Positions 8,552-17,016 of a DNA stretch of 43,559 nucleotides are shown here, piece after piece; within the stretch, counting starts at the first letter, position 1; each line of letters begins with the position of its first letter. The translations under genes and the position numbers were made by a program. A model generated the notes under the pieces. The model made no database searches. It was not told the origin of the DNA and saw only the letters and a list, made by a program, of their open reading frames with translations. Source of the stretch: JBBDXA01 sp040902585 (GTDB taxonomy: Bacteria > Planctomycetota > Phycisphaerae > Phycisphaerales > Phycisphaeraceae); contig JBBDXA010000055.1 of assembly GCA_040902585.1 (NCBI GenBank), positions 1 through 43,559 of the forward strand. Direction: 5' to 3'.

Positions 8552-8661
8552 CAGAAAAGCAGAAAAGCACAAAAGCACAAAAGCAAAAAATGGGGCGATT
8601 CAGGGTGTGTATGTCATGGTTTCATTTTCTGCTTTTCTGCTTTTGTGTTTTTATGCTTTTC
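8552..8661. repeat. Inverted pair of AGAAAAGC octamer arrays
   Basis: Left arm 8552-8590 holds four to five copies of AGAAAAGC/ACAAAAGC. The right arm, 8622-8661, holds the reverse complement (GCTTTTCT). A 31-bp spacer separates them. The array fills the space between two GT2 genes and supplies the TAA stop (8651-8653) of the gene ending at 8651. The same word forms a pair at 41915-42012 and one arm at 20792-20832. Confidence 0.9.
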
Positions 8662-9604
8662 GTCCTCCGGTCAACCGATCCTTCAACCGGATCACCCAGT
8701 TGGGCCAGCGAGCGCGCTTGCGCCACGCGCGGATCACATCGTTATCCAGCTTGTTCTCATCGGCATACGCCAGCAGCTCGCGGAAGCCCGGCAGGTTGCG
8801 ACGCCAGTACAGGCTTTCCAGTTTCACGCCCACATGCTCCGCCAGCTTCGCGCTCACGTAGTCCGGCCCGATCTCGGCGAGCTTCTCCGGATGCTGCTCG
8901 AAGAATTTGCGCACAGCCCGATGATGAAAGCGAATCTGCTTCACCGGGCTGGCGCTCATCTGGCCGGCGTGGTAGCGGTAATGCAGCAGGCGATCGGGCA
9001 CGTGGACAAAGGTGCCGATGGCGCTCAGGCGGAAGTAGAGATCGATATCGCACGCCTGTTTGAAGTCGGGGTCGTAGCCGCCGATTTTTTCCAGAGCATC
9101 CTTTCGCACCATGATCGAAGGGTGACCGATGCTGGTCGGATCGAGGAGCGCTTTGGTACACCAGCCGACGCGGTTGGAGACAGCCGGCGATGGGTTGAGC
9201 TTGCCGTCAGGCAGGTGACCGACGACGCCGGTGTGAACGAGTACGCAGTCATCGCCCGCCTTCCGCGCCGCCTCAAGCTGCATCGCCAGCTTGGGCGGTT
9301 CCCACCAGTCATCGGTATCGAGCTGCGCGACCCAGGTGCCCTTGGACGCGAAGATGCCGGTGTTGCGGGCAGCCGGTTCACCTGCGTTGGGTTGTTGAAT
9401 CAGGCGAATGCCGCGGTCTGGAAAATCCCTTTCGTACTTTCGGACAAGCTCAGCACTGTTGTCTTTGGAGCCGTCGTCCACGATGAGAATCTCAATCGGC
9501 CGATGCGTCTGGGCGAGGGCACTGTCCATCGCTTGCGCAAGGTACTGCGCCCCGTTGTAGCAGGGCATGACGACGCTGACCGTATCGAACGCGTTACCGG
9601 ACAC
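8651..9604 (-). CDS. GT2-family glycosyltransferase
   Basis: The 317-residue GT-A enzyme contains VSVVMPCYNGAQYLAQAMDS and ILIVDDGSKDNSAELV. The DxD site is in VAQLDTDDWWEPPKLA, and GYDPDFKQACDIDLYFRLS supplies the later conserved acidic segment. It is a standard length for small GT2 enzymes of surface polysaccharide synthesis; donor and acceptor are unknown. The start was placed at GTG 9602-9604, with GAGGTGG just upstream on the minus strand. Its stop codon and final Lys-Ala are encoded within the octamer repeat at 8622-8661. It is the most upstream minus-strand gene of the run from 9.6 kb back to 2.4 kb. Confidence 0.92.
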   Translation of the reverse strand: MSGNAFDTVSVVMPCYNGAQYLAQAMDSALAQTHRPIEILIVDDGSKDNSAELVRKYERDFPDRGIRLIQQPNAGEPAARNTGIFASKGTWVAQLDTDDWWEPPKLAMQLEAARKAGDDCVLVHTGVVGHLPDGKLNPSPAVSNRVGWCTKALLDPTSIGHPSIMVRKDALEKIGGYDPDFKQACDIDLYFRLSAIGTFVHVPDRLLHYRYHAGQMSASPVKQIRFHHRAVRKFFEQHPEKLAEIGPDYVSAKLAEHVGVKLESLYWRRNLPGFRELLAYADENKLDNDVIRAWRKRARWPNWVIRLKDRLTGGRKA

Positions 9605-9727
9605 TGACCACCTCGATGCGAAGTGTTACTGAAAACCTGGGCTGCTGGTTCTATTTCGACCAAACACGCCTGAACCGTTGGCAAAGGCCGCGACATCGCC
9701 GCGCGTTTTAGGCCGATAGGAACTGAA

Positions 9728-9859
9728 CTCCCCTCCCTCTTAGGGAGGGGCAGGGGGAGGGTCGGGGCTGCTTGGTCCCGTTGCTCCCTCTTGCAACGTG
9801 GACGCACGGACGCTGTGTGTCCGACCCTCCCCTAACCCCTCCCTGGGAGGGAGGGGAAT
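9728..9859. repeat. REPIN-like inverted pair, CCCTCCCT...AGGGAGGG family, copy 2
   Basis: Left arm 9728-9765 and right arm 9821-9859 match those of copy 1 almost base for base. The 55-bp spacer is unrelated to that of copy 1. It fills the divergent region between the GT2 gene starting at 9604 and the GT4 gene starting at 9880. The rest of that region, 9605-9727, shows no recognisable feature. Confidence 0.9.
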
Positions 9860-9879
9860 CAATCGCCGAGTCTACGTCT

Positions 9880-11148
9880 ATGAACCTCGTCTACAGCCTT
9901 CCATTCTGGCCTTACCTCTACACGCCCTGGCTGTTCCGCGAGATGCAGTGGATGAAGCAGCGCGGGCATCACATCGCCATCGTCTCGCTCGGCGATCCGC
10001 CCGGGCCATCCGCCGATGTGAAGGATTTCGACTTACAGGACGTGCCCGTGCTGCAAGTCCGTCAACAGGTCGGCAGCGACAAGCAGCTCCTGGGCAACCT
10101 CATGCGCGTCGCCTTCAGCGGCTTCAAAGGCAAGTCGCTCGATTCGATGAAGGAACTCCGAAGCAAGTCCGGCCTGCGCCAGGGGCTGCACGAGTGGGCT
10201 CTTCTCAAACGCGTCACCGCCTTCGTCCAGAAGCACAAGGCTGACGCCATCGAAGCCCACTGGGCCGCTCACAGCGCCATGCTGGCGCGCGATGTGTACC
10301 GCGCCACCGGCATTCCCTATGCCGTGCGCCTGCACGGCGGCGACCTGTACCGCAATCCTTCGCCGAACCTGCCCGAGATCGTCGCCGATGCGGCGGCCGC
10401 CTGCCCGGTCAGTGGCTTTCTGGCGGACCTTCTGCAAGGCGAGCGGCCGCATGAAAGCCTTCCACCCGTGCCGCCCGTCCTCGTCGAAAACGCCCGGCTG
10501 CACGTGTGTCACAACGGCATTCCCGGCGACGCCATCGGCACTGAGCCCGCGCCGCAGAGCGATGAAGAGATCGTCATCGGCACCATCGGTCGCGTCGATC
10601 CCGAGAAACGCCACGCGGACCTGATCGAAGCCGTCGCGCGATTAAAAGACACCTGCCCGCAACTTCGCCTCCTGATCGTCGGTGGCGGCCAGCTCGAGCC
10701 TTCACTGCGCGCTCTGGCTGCGTCGCGAGGCATCGCCGATCGCGTCACGATCACCGGCCCGCAGCCTTGGAACAAGGTGATGGAGCTTCGCAGCCGGTTT
10801 CATATCTACGCGCAGGCCTCGGAAGTGGAAGGATGCAGTCTGGCGATTGCGGAAGGACTCGGGCAGGGCGTGCCCGCTGTTCTCTCGCGCGTCGGCGCTG
10901 CCGATCAGAGTGTGGATGAAGGCATCAACGGATATACTTTTGAGGTCGGCGATGTGGAGGCGCTGTGCGAAGGATTGCGCCAGGTCGCGATGCTGACGCC
11001 TTCGGCGCGGCGTGACATGGGCGCCCATAGCCTTTCGATCATCCGCCAGCGGTTCTGCTTCGAGACGTTGATGGATCAGCTCGAAGGCATCCTCGGCAAC
11101 CTTCGCAAGCAGGTCACGGGCAGCAGTGAGCGGCCGCTGGGTACATGA
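9880..11148 (+). CDS. GT4-family glycosyltransferase (paralog A of a tandem pair)
   Basis: The 422-residue protein begins MNLVYSLPFWPYLYTPWLFR. Its N-terminal half ends in an EAHWAAHSAMLARDVYRATG segment and a HGGDLYRNPS motif. The C-terminal GT-B domain has GTIGRVDPEKRHADLIEAV, and the E-x7-E lies in EVEGCSLAIAEGLGQGVPAV. The start is ATG 9880, where homology to the adjacent paralog begins; an in-frame upstream ATG at 9772 would run through the repeat and is rejected. It is nearly collinear with the next gene over its full length. Substrate unknown. The pair is on the opposite strand from the GT2 genes and may form its own transcript. Confidence 0.92.
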   Translation: MNLVYSLPFWPYLYTPWLFREMQWMKQRGHHIAIVSLGDPPGPSADVKDFDLQDVPVLQVRQQVGSDKQLLGNLMRVAFSGFKGKSLDSMKELRSKSGLRQGLHEWALLKRVTAFVQKHKADAIEAHWAAHSAMLARDVYRATGIPYAVRLHGGDLYRNPSPNLPEIVADAAAACPVSGFLADLLQGERPHESLPPVPPVLVENARLHVCHNGIPGDAIGTEPAPQSDEEIVIGTIGRVDPEKRHADLIEAVARLKDTCPQLRLLIVGGGQLEPSLRALAASRGIADRVTITGPQPWNKVMELRSRFHIYAQASEVEGCSLAIAEGLGQGVPAVLSRVGAADQSVDEGINGYTFEVGDVEALCEGLRQVAMLTPSARRDMGAHSLSIIRQRFCFETLMDQLEGILGNLRKQVTGSSERPLGT

Positions 11149-11179
11149 GTAGAGATGCCGTTCATGTCCGATTGATCGC

Positions 11180-11210
11180 CCGCATGTTCCGCATGTTTCG
11201 CATGTCCTGA
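11180..11210. repeat. Three copies of CCGCATGTT
   Basis: A 9-bp word is repeated three times in the 78-bp gap between the duplicated GT4 genes. It is a single arm with no inverted partner nearby. Confidence 0.7.
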
Positions 11211-11226
11211 TCTGCGTCGTATCGCG

Positions 11227-12519
11227 ATGAACCTGATTTACAGCCTTCCATTTTGGCCTTATCTCTACACGCCCTGGCTGTTTCGCGAGATGCAGTGGAT
11301 GCGGAAGCGCGGGCATCGCGTGGCGGTGATTTCGCTGGGCGATCCGCCTGGGCCGCGCGCCAACCCCGCCGATTTTGGTTTGCAGGATGTGCCGGTCTTG
11401 CGTGTCGATCAGCGCTACCAGGGCGATGGCACGCTGTTTCGCCTGCTCACGGCTGTGGCGGCTCGCGGGTTCAAAGGCAAGACCACGCAATCACTCGCAA
11501 CCATGCGCCGCGATAAAGGCCTGCGTCACGGCCTGCACGACTGGCTGACGCAGAAACGCGTCATGGCCTTCGTGAAGCAGCAGCGCGCTGACGTCATCGA
11601 AGCCCACTGGGCCGCCCACAGCGCGATGCTGGCGCGTGACATCTTTCTCGCCACCGGCATTCCCTACGCCCTGCGCATTCACGGCGGGGACATGCACAAG
11701 AACCCGTCGCCCCGGCTTCAGGACATGGTGCAGGACGCAGCCGCGGTCTGCCCCGTCAGCCGGTTCATCGCCGACCTGCTGCTGGGTAAGCGTCCGGTGG
11801 CGAGTCTGCCTCAGGTGCCGCCGGTGTCGTTTGATTTGAAGAAGATGTTCATCTGTCACAACGGCGTGCCTGCCGGGCAGATCGCCGCCGAGCCCGCGCC
11901 GCAGTCCGAAACGGAGCAGATCATCGGCACCATCGGCAGGCTCGATGACGAGAAGCGACACGAAGATCTCCTCCGCGCCGTCGGGCGGATCAAAGACAAG
12001 CATCCGGGCCTGAAACTGCTCTTCATCGGCGGCGGCGTGCTGGAGCCATCGCTGCGCGCCCTCGCCGCGGAACTGGGCATCGCCGATCGCCTGACCATCA
12101 CCGGCCCGCTGCCGTGGGAACACGCCATGGCGGCGCGGAAGAAGATTCACATCTACGCGCACATGTCCAAGGTGGAAGGTTGCAGCCTGGCCGTGGCCGA
12201 GGGCCTGGCGCAGGGCGTGCCGGCCGTGCTGTCGCGCGTGGGGGCGGCGGTGGACAGCATTGATGAAGGCGTCAACGGCTACACCATCGACATAGGCGAT
12301 GTCGCCGCGATGGCGTCGGCGCTGGACCGGATCGTCACCGCGTCACCCCAGGCGCGGCGCGACATGGGCGCGCGAAGTCTGGCGATCATTCGCGAACGGT
12401 TCTGCTTTGAAGGTCTGATGGAGCGGTTGGAGGGGATTCTTTCCGCGTCTTCCAAAGGTGATCCTCATGGGCAAGCTCCAAAGACTTCGCTTGCCCATGC
12501 CACCAAGCCCTTGCCCTGA
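11227..12519 (+). CDS. GT4-family glycosyltransferase (paralog B of a tandem pair)
   Basis: The 430-residue protein is a close paralog of the preceding gene; the first 25 residues are almost identical (MNLIYSLPFWPYLYTPWLFR). Shared landmarks are EAHWAAHSAMLARD, IHGGDMHKNPS, GTIGRLDDEKRHEDLLRAV and the E-x7-E in KVEGCSLAVAEGLAQGVPAV. Tandem duplication with divergence suggests two related sugar additions in the same glycan, but this is inference. The C-terminal tail after EGILSASS differs from paralog A and is encoded by the hairpin at 12466-12499, so the natural end of the family lies about 20 residues earlier. Confidence 0.92.
   Translation: MNLIYSLPFWPYLYTPWLFREMQWMRKRGHRVAVISLGDPPGPRANPADFGLQDVPVLRVDQRYQGDGTLFRLLTAVAARGFKGKTTQSLATMRRDKGLRHGLHDWLTQKRVMAFVKQQRADVIEAHWAAHSAMLARDIFLATGIPYALRIHGGDMHKNPSPRLQDMVQDAAAVCPVSRFIADLLLGKRPVASLPQVPPVSFDLKKMFICHNGVPAGQIAAEPAPQSETEQIIGTIGRLDDEKRHEDLLRAVGRIKDKHPGLKLLFIGGGVLEPSLRALAAELGIADRLTITGPLPWEHAMAARKKIHIYAHMSKVEGCSLAVAEGLAQGVPAVLSRVGAAVDSIDEGVNGYTIDIGDVAAMASALDRIVTASPQARRDMGARSLAIIRERFCFEGLMERLEGILSASSKGDPHGQAPKTSLAHATKPLP
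12466..12499. repeat. Hairpin related to the GGGTGCCAYGG arm family, in a coding tail
   Basis: CATGGGCAAGC (12466-12476) is the exact reverse complement of 12489-12499, with a 12-base loop. Read on the minus strand, it aligns with the arm at 37398-37438, with T-A replaced by C-G on both sides of the stem. It encodes the last residues of the GT4 protein. Confidence 0.75.
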
Positions 12520-12545
12520 CGCGCAATGCTGGTCCATCACACCAG

Positions 12546-13544
12546 TCACGCCTTGCGGCGCAGATAAAAATCGACATGCCCGCTCTCGTCGCGAGCCGCA
12601 TCTTCGTTCGTCCATTTCCTGAACTGCTCCAGTTCCGCAGGCGTGAAGTGAGCCTCGCGATTGCGATAGCATTTCTTCTCGTCGTCATAAAGCGGAATGT
12701 CTTTCAAGTAAAGTTCGCTGGCGATGTAGGGGAAATAATCGCCGGAATTCCAGGTGTGAAACACTTCCATGCCGGCCTTTTCAGCGGCCAGTCGCATGCT
12801 TCTCTTTGAATGAAGAAACAGATGCCGGGGCGCATCGAGTTCCACCCAGCGCACGCCGTAACGCTTCCAGGGCCCATCGGACACGACCGGAATCTTGATC
12901 ACGCATACGCCGTCGGCAGAGAGAAGCCGGCCCACGGTCTTGAGCGTACCGATCTGGTCGGGCATGTGTTCGAGCGAATCGTTCATCATGATGAAGTCGA
13001 ACGACCTTCCGGTGAGGAACTCGAGGGGTTTGGCGTGAATGTGCGACGTCGGCGAGAGGGCGATGTCCGCCGCGAGGAACGGATCGACGCCGGTGAGGTT
13101 GGTGAAGAGGGCATCGTGAAGCCGCCGCAACAAGGCGCCGCCGCCGCAGCCGATGTCGAGGATGGGTTGATCGAAGCGTTGAATGGGCGTGTGATCGAAG
13201 TACCCGCGCCACGGCCGCAGATCAGGCCGGGGCCAGACCTTGGTGAGCAGTCGCGCCCAGAAGGGTTTGCCGAAGACCTCGGCGCGGTTGCGATGGCGGG
13301 CGATCCAGCCGCGCAGGCCGGTCGCTTCGCTGTGTTGGTGAACGGGGCCGGGTGAGGAGAAGGAGTAATACTTGCCCGCCGGGTAGAACGGCGAAAGGTC
13401 GGTTGGCACTTCGGTGAGCTGAAGGCAACCGCACTGGGCGCACTCGAAGTACGGATAGCTGCCGCCGAAGTTGAACATGCGTTCGCCGGCCTCGTGCCAG
13501 GTGCCTTCGCGGTGGCTACAGATTCTGCATTCGTACGTCTTCAT
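12546..13544 (-). CDS. SAM-dependent methyltransferase with N-terminal zinc-ribbon-like motif
   Basis: The 332-residue protein starts MKTYECRICSHREGTWHEAG and has a second cysteine cluster (CAQCGC) near residue 37, so the N-terminus probably binds one zinc. The class I methyltransferase core follows: ILDIGCGGGALLRRL is the SAM-binding glycine motif, and FDFIMMNDSLEHMPDQIG is the post-II acidic/hydrophobic motif. Proteins of this layout are frequent in surface polysaccharide clusters, where they methylate sugars or terminate chains; that role is inferred here. The start was chosen at ATG 13544 because the family begins with the Cys pair; an upstream in-frame start at 13676 would overlap the next GT2 gene by 120 bp. 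Confidence 0.85.
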   Translation of the reverse strand: MKTYECRICSHREGTWHEAGERMFNFGGSYPYFECAQCGCLQLTEVPTDLSPFYPAGKYYSFSSPGPVHQHSEATGLRGWIARHRNRAEVFGKPFWARLLTKVWPRPDLRPWRGYFDHTPIQRFDQPILDIGCGGGALLRRLHDALFTNLTGVDPFLAADIALSPTSHIHAKPLEFLTGRSFDFIMMNDSLEHMPDQIGTLKTVGRLLSADGVCVIKIPVVSDGPWKRYGVRWVELDAPRHLFLHSKRSMRLAAEKAGMEVFHTWNSGDYFPYIASELYLKDIPLYDDEKKCYRNREAHFTPAELEQFRKWTNEDAARDESGHVDFYLRRKA

Positions 13545-13555
13545 GCGTGGATCGA

Positions 13556-14503
13556 TCACTTGACGCGCTGCTTTCCGGCCAAGGCCTGGCCAACCCAGGC
13601 GCGAAGGCGGCGACGAAGGGGCACCGCGCCGCCGTGATTGCGCAGGGCTTCGAAGCCTGCGCGGGCGAACGTCCACTCCTTGCGCCAGTAGTGCGACAGG
13701 GTGAAGTGTTCCAGTTGTTCCAGCGCTTCGCCGCGCCAGGTCTTGAGTTGATCGGCGGGTATCTCGTCTTTGAATTCGTCGAGCACTTCCAGCTTGGCGC
13801 GGCAGCCGAACAGTTGCAGGTTGCGGCCCTGCGAGCCGCTGGTCTGCGATTCGTGCCTGCGATAGCGCGCGGTCAGGGCCTTGACGTAATGCGCTTCATG
13901 CCTGAAGAGAATGCGGAGGAAGAGTTTGTAGTCATCGACGCCGAAGATCGCTTCATCAAAGCCATCAGGCGGCAGGGCGGAGCGGCGGATCATCGCCGAG
14001 CAGGGGACGATGCCGTTGGATTGCAGCAGCTTGTCGAAGCAGGCGCCGTCGATGCGTCTGCGGCGTTCGTCGGGAATCGGGCCGTCACCGGTCCAGGCAT
14101 CGAAGCATTCCGTGGCGGTGTGACAGACGGCGACCTGGGGGTTCGCCTCCATGATCGCCACCTGCATCGCCGTCTTCTCCGGCAGGAACAGGTCGTCATG
14201 ATCCAATAGCGCCACGTACTTGCCGTGGGCCACCTTCAGCATCGCGTTGCGAGCGCCGGCGATGCCTGCCCGCCGGGTGACAGTGGTGCGCAGGCGATTG
14301 CCGAAGGCCGCGATGATGGCGGGTGAATCGTCGGTGCTGCCGTCGTCGTTGACGATCACTTCCAGGTTCCGATAGCTCTGCGACAAGGCGGACTCGAGCG
14401 TCTCGCGCAGGAAGCCGGCGGCGTTATAGACCGGGATCAGCACGCTCACCAGCGGGCCATCCTGCATCTGCCGCGTGTCGACGACAGGGCTTGGATCGTT
14501 CAT
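13556..14503 (-). CDS. GT2-family glycosyltransferase
   Basis: The GT-A protein is 315 residues from the chosen ATG at 14503. It has VSVLIPVYNAAGFLRETLES, VIVNDDGSTDDSPAI and the DxD-type site in YVALLDHDDLFLPEKTA. FDEAIFGVDDYKLFLRILFR provides the acceptor-side acidic residues. In-frame upstream starts at 14548 and 14596 exist; none has a good ribosome site, so the N-terminus is uncertain by up to 31 residues. It precedes the methyltransferase by 11 bp on the same strand, so the two are likely coexpressed. This is the rightmost gene of the polysaccharide cluster. Confidence 0.9.
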   Translation of the reverse strand: MNDPSPVVDTRQMQDGPLVSVLIPVYNAAGFLRETLESALSQSYRNLEVIVNDDGSTDDSPAIIAAFGNRLRTTVTRRAGIAGARNAMLKVAHGKYVALLDHDDLFLPEKTAMQVAIMEANPQVAVCHTATECFDAWTGDGPIPDERRRRIDGACFDKLLQSNGIVPCSAMIRRSALPPDGFDEAIFGVDDYKLFLRILFRHEAHYVKALTARYRRHESQTSGSQGRNLQLFGCRAKLEVLDEFKDEIPADQLKTWRGEALEQLEHFTLSHYWRKEWTFARAGFEALRNHGGAVPLRRRLRAWVGQALAGKQRVK

Positions 14504-14610
14504 CAGTCGGATCACCAGGACATTATCGTCCAACGAGCGGAGCATCATCGCATGCCGATGCGTTACGATACCGTAAGCCTTCCTCTCCATTGACAACCAG
14601 TTCCCGGACC

Positions 14611-15153
14611 ATGCCTTCAGAACCGGACAATTCGCAGCGCGTCTACACCGGCACCCGCTTCAACCTGCACCGCGTCGAGCTGCCCAGCTCCGACGGCAGG
14701 ACGCACCCGCGCGAATATATCGCCCATCCCGGCTCCGTCCTCATCGTGCCCATGCTCGATCAGGACCACGTCGTCCTCATTCAGAACTACCGCTTCACCG
14801 CCAAGGCCGCGCTCTGGGAATTGCCTGCGGGGACGCTCGAACCGCCCGGCGAGGAGCCGATGCGATGCGCCGTGCGCGAGGTCGAGGAGGAGACGGGTTA
14901 TCGTGCCGGTCGCATGACGCCGTTGTTTTCGTTTCACGTGTGCCCTGGTATTTCTGATGAAGTGATGCATGCGTTCGTTGCGGAGGATTTGACGCAGGTG
15001 GGGCAGGAACTGGATGCTTCTGAGCGGATCACGCCGCATGTGACGGAGTGGAAGCGGGCGATTCAGATGATCCGCAGCGGCGAAATTCGTGATGGCAAGA
15101 CAATCGCGGGGTTGCTCTACTACGATAGATGGATTCGAAACGAAGGCGGCTGA
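14611..15153 (+). CDS. Nudix hydrolase, ADP-ribose pyrophosphatase-like
   Basis: The 180-residue protein has the layout of ADP-ribose/NDP-sugar pyrophosphatases: an N-terminal strand region (VYTGTRFNLHRVELPSSDGR), VVLIQNYRFTAKAALWELPA, then the Nudix box. The box is GTLEPPGEEPMRCAVREVEE and continues ETGY; relative to the G-x5-E-x7-REUxEExGU consensus it has one extra residue (a second Pro) before the Glu. A downstream FHVCPGISDEVMHAFVAEDL loop matches the ADP-ribose class. It likely hydrolyses ADP-ribose or an ADP/UDP-sugar to a monophosphate and AMP/UMP. The ATG at 14611 is preferred over 14491, which overlaps the divergent GT2 gene. Confidence 0.88.
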   Translation: MPSEPDNSQRVYTGTRFNLHRVELPSSDGRTHPREYIAHPGSVLIVPMLDQDHVVLIQNYRFTAKAALWELPAGTLEPPGEEPMRCAVREVEEETGYRAGRMTPLFSFHVCPGISDEVMHAFVAEDLTQVGQELDASERITPHVTEWKRAIQMIRSGEIRDGKTIAGLLYYDRWIRNEGG

Positions 15154-15206
15154 CCTGCGCATGAGAATCACCTGTTTCAGCAGCCGCCCGATGAGGATAG
15201 ATTTGC

Positions 15207-16118
15207 ATGGCTTGGCACGAACGAGATTACAACCGCGAGGAACAGCACACATCGGGTGGCTTCGGTCGCAATTTTTCGACCAGGACCGTGGTGACCTGGC
15301 TGATCATCATCAATGCCGTCATCTTTCTGCTCGACGCGATCCTGACCGGCAGCCAGCGGGCATCCTGGCTTTCCCCATACATACACGGCGCGTTTGATGT
15401 CGGTCGTGCGGTTCATGGCTGGCAACTATGGCGCTGGTTCACCTACCAGTTTCTTCACGGCGATTTCTTCCACGTCTTCTTCAACATGCTCGGCCTGTAC
15501 TTCTTCGGGCCCATGATCGAAAACTACTTGGGCAGCAGGCGATTCCTCGCGTTCTATCTTCTCTGCGGAATGAGCGGAGCCGTGCTCTATTCGCTCATCG
15601 TCAGCTTCGCGCCCGGGCTGATTTTTCCTGACATGATCGTTCGCGTCGCAGGGCAGGTTCCGCTCATCGGCGCTTCGGGCAGTGTATTCGGCGTGCTTAT
15701 CGCCGCCGCCTGCGTCGCACCGCGCCAGCGCGTCATGCTCCTGTTTCCGCCCATTCCGATGGAACTGCGCACCATGGCGATGGTGTTCCTGGGCATTGCG
15801 ACTCTCAGTCTGCTCGCCGGTTCCTCCAACGCCGGCGGCGACGCCTGCCACCTGGGCGGCGCAGCCTTGGGATATCTCTTCATCAAACGCACCTGGCTGC
15901 TCAACTGGGCCGATCGCCTGGGCGGCGACGGCTGGCGACGCTGGAAAGAGAAACGCCGCTCGCGTAAGGTCAGCCGGGAGCGCGAGGAAAGTGTCGCCAT
16001 GGAAGCGGAAGTCGATCGCATTCTCGCCAAGGTGAAGGACCACGGGCTGCACAGTCTCACTGAGGGAGAGAACAAATCCCTTCAGCGCGCGACGGAGAAC
16101 AAACGCAAGGCGGGGTGA
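15207..16118 (+). CDS. Rhomboid-family intramembrane serine protease
   Basis: The 303-residue protein has six or so membrane segments between residues 28 and 230. The catalytic serine is Ser157 in GASGSVFG, and the histidine of the dyad is His215 in GDACHLGGAALG. A typical rhomboid TM2 segment FLHGDFFHVFFNMLGLYFFG is present. The basic, helical C-terminal 70 residues (EVDRILAKVKDHGLHSLTEG) match the small soluble domain attached to many bacterial rhomboids. It cleaves transmembrane substrates within the membrane; the substrate is unknown. Start ATG 15207 has GAGGA about 10 bases upstream. It follows the Nudix gene by 53 bp on the same strand, but no functional link is evident. Confidence 0.93.
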   Translation: MAWHERDYNREEQHTSGGFGRNFSTRTVVTWLIIINAVIFLLDAILTGSQRASWLSPYIHGAFDVGRAVHGWQLWRWFTYQFLHGDFFHVFFNMLGLYFFGPMIENYLGSRRFLAFYLLCGMSGAVLYSLIVSFAPGLIFPDMIVRVAGQVPLIGASGSVFGVLIAAACVAPRQRVMLLFPPIPMELRTMAMVFLGIATLSLLAGSSNAGGDACHLGGAALGYLFIKRTWLLNWADRLGGDGWRRWKEKRRSRKVSREREESVAMEAEVDRILAKVKDHGLHSLTEGENKSLQRATENKRKAG

Positions 16119-16136
16119 AGTGCGGGAGCACCCCGG

Positions 16137-16276
16137 GAGCACCATCCCGACAGGGTGGTGCTATTGGCGCTCATCACACAGTTGACGCTCGACGCCACCG
16201 GGACCATCGACCCAAGGTGCCAAGGTCGCAACAGATGCCCGTTCGTGAATAGCACCACCCTGTCGGGATGGTGCTC
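16137..16276. repeat. REPIN-like inverted pair, GAGCACCATCCCG family, copy 1
   Basis: Bases 16137-16165 are a perfect 29-bp inverted repeat of 16248-16276. Each arm is itself an imperfect hairpin (AGCACCA(T)CCC / GGGTGGTGCT). Spacer is 82 bp with no coding potential. It lies between the convergent rhomboid and PrcB genes. A second copy lies at 38552-38675. Confidence 0.92.
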
Positions 16277-16307
16277 AAAAAAACCGGACCGCTTTCGCGG
16301 TCCGGTT
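16277..16307 (-). terminator. Rho-independent terminator of the PrcB-domain gene
   Basis: Perfect 11-bp stem: 16282-16292 pairs with 16297-16307 around a TTTC loop. On the minus strand it is followed by a run of seven T (complement of 16277-16283). It lies 28 bp past the stop codon at 16335. Confidence 0.9.
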
Positions 16308-16334
16308 CGTTGACTATTCAAATGATTAGGCACA

Positions 16335-16787
16335 TCAGTCCTGCGGTTCCAGGTGGACGATGGTGCCTTCGAACTTGGGAATGAGAATCGCCACGTAGGG
16401 GAACTCGGTCGCCTGGGTCACGACCGCGTCGGCTGCGGGCAACTTCGCCTCGAACTGCACGAACAGGTCCGGGCCCTTGCGCTGAGCGCCCAGCGCGGTC
16501 ATGGTGAACCCGCCCGTAGGCACTTCGCCCAGGGAGATCACCACGACGGTTTGCGTGGCGTAGTCCGGTTCCAACGCGGTATCGACCGCGGCGTACGCTT
16601 CCACCTTCTCATTGATGAGCGTCCAGTCGCGCTTGAACACCGGATCGCTGCCGGCGTGGGATTTGAGAATCTCCACCGGCTCGGTGCCTGTCGCACCAGT
16701 GATATTCGCGGCCGGATCACTCTTGCAGCCAGCCATCATCGCGACGGCAACGATCAACGCGAGCCCGAAGTTCTGAACCATGCGCAT
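16335..16787 (-). CDS. Lipoprotein with PrcB C-terminal-like domain
   Basis: The 150-residue protein has a signal peptide ending in a lipobox (AMMAGC, Cys21), so it is probably a periplasmic or outer-membrane lipoprotein. Residues of about 85-145 contain VVVISLGEVPTGGFTMTALG and end with ATEFPYVAILIPK. This is the pattern of the PrcB C-terminal domain, known from the dentilisin complex subunit of Treponema and many uncharacterised secreted proteins; the TGGF/TGGY motif is typical. The exact role is unknown. Start at ATG 16787 is well supported by TAGGAGG six bases upstream. A terminator follows. The gene stands alone between a convergent rhomboid gene and the TrmB gene on the same strand. Confidence 0.75.
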   Translation of the reverse strand: MRMVQNFGLALIVAVAMMAGCKSDPAANITGATGTEPVEILKSHAGSDPVFKRDWTLINEKVEAYAAVDTALEPDYATQTVVVISLGEVPTGGFTMTALGAQRKGPDLFVQFEAKLPAADAVVTQATEFPYVAILIPKFEGTIVHLEPQD

Positions 16788-16862
16788 GTGTGGCCTCCTA
16801 AGCGGTGTTTGCGGGAGCGGAAACTATACAGGCTGGCGATTCGGGTGGCAAAGGGGTGGCGG

Positions 16863-17016
16863 AAGGAACGAAGGGACGGAGGGACGAAGGCACGAAGGGG
16901 GAAGGCAAAGGCGAGCGGGAATGCCGCGATGCGTGCTTCACTCATTTCCCCTCCCTTCGTTCCTCCGTCCCTCCGTCCCTTCGTTCCTCTCCGCCACCCT
17001 CCCTTCGTTCCTTCCT
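16863..17016. repeat. Inverted pair of GAAGGGAC octamer arrays
   Basis: Left arm 16863-16906 has five or six copies of GAAGGGAC/GGAGGGAC. The right arm, 16946-17016, carries the reverse complement (GTCCCTTC and GTTCCTCC variants). The spacer is about 40 bp. The right arm is translated as the charged tail of TrmB and the left arm occupies the gap to the PrcB gene. Confidence 0.88.
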
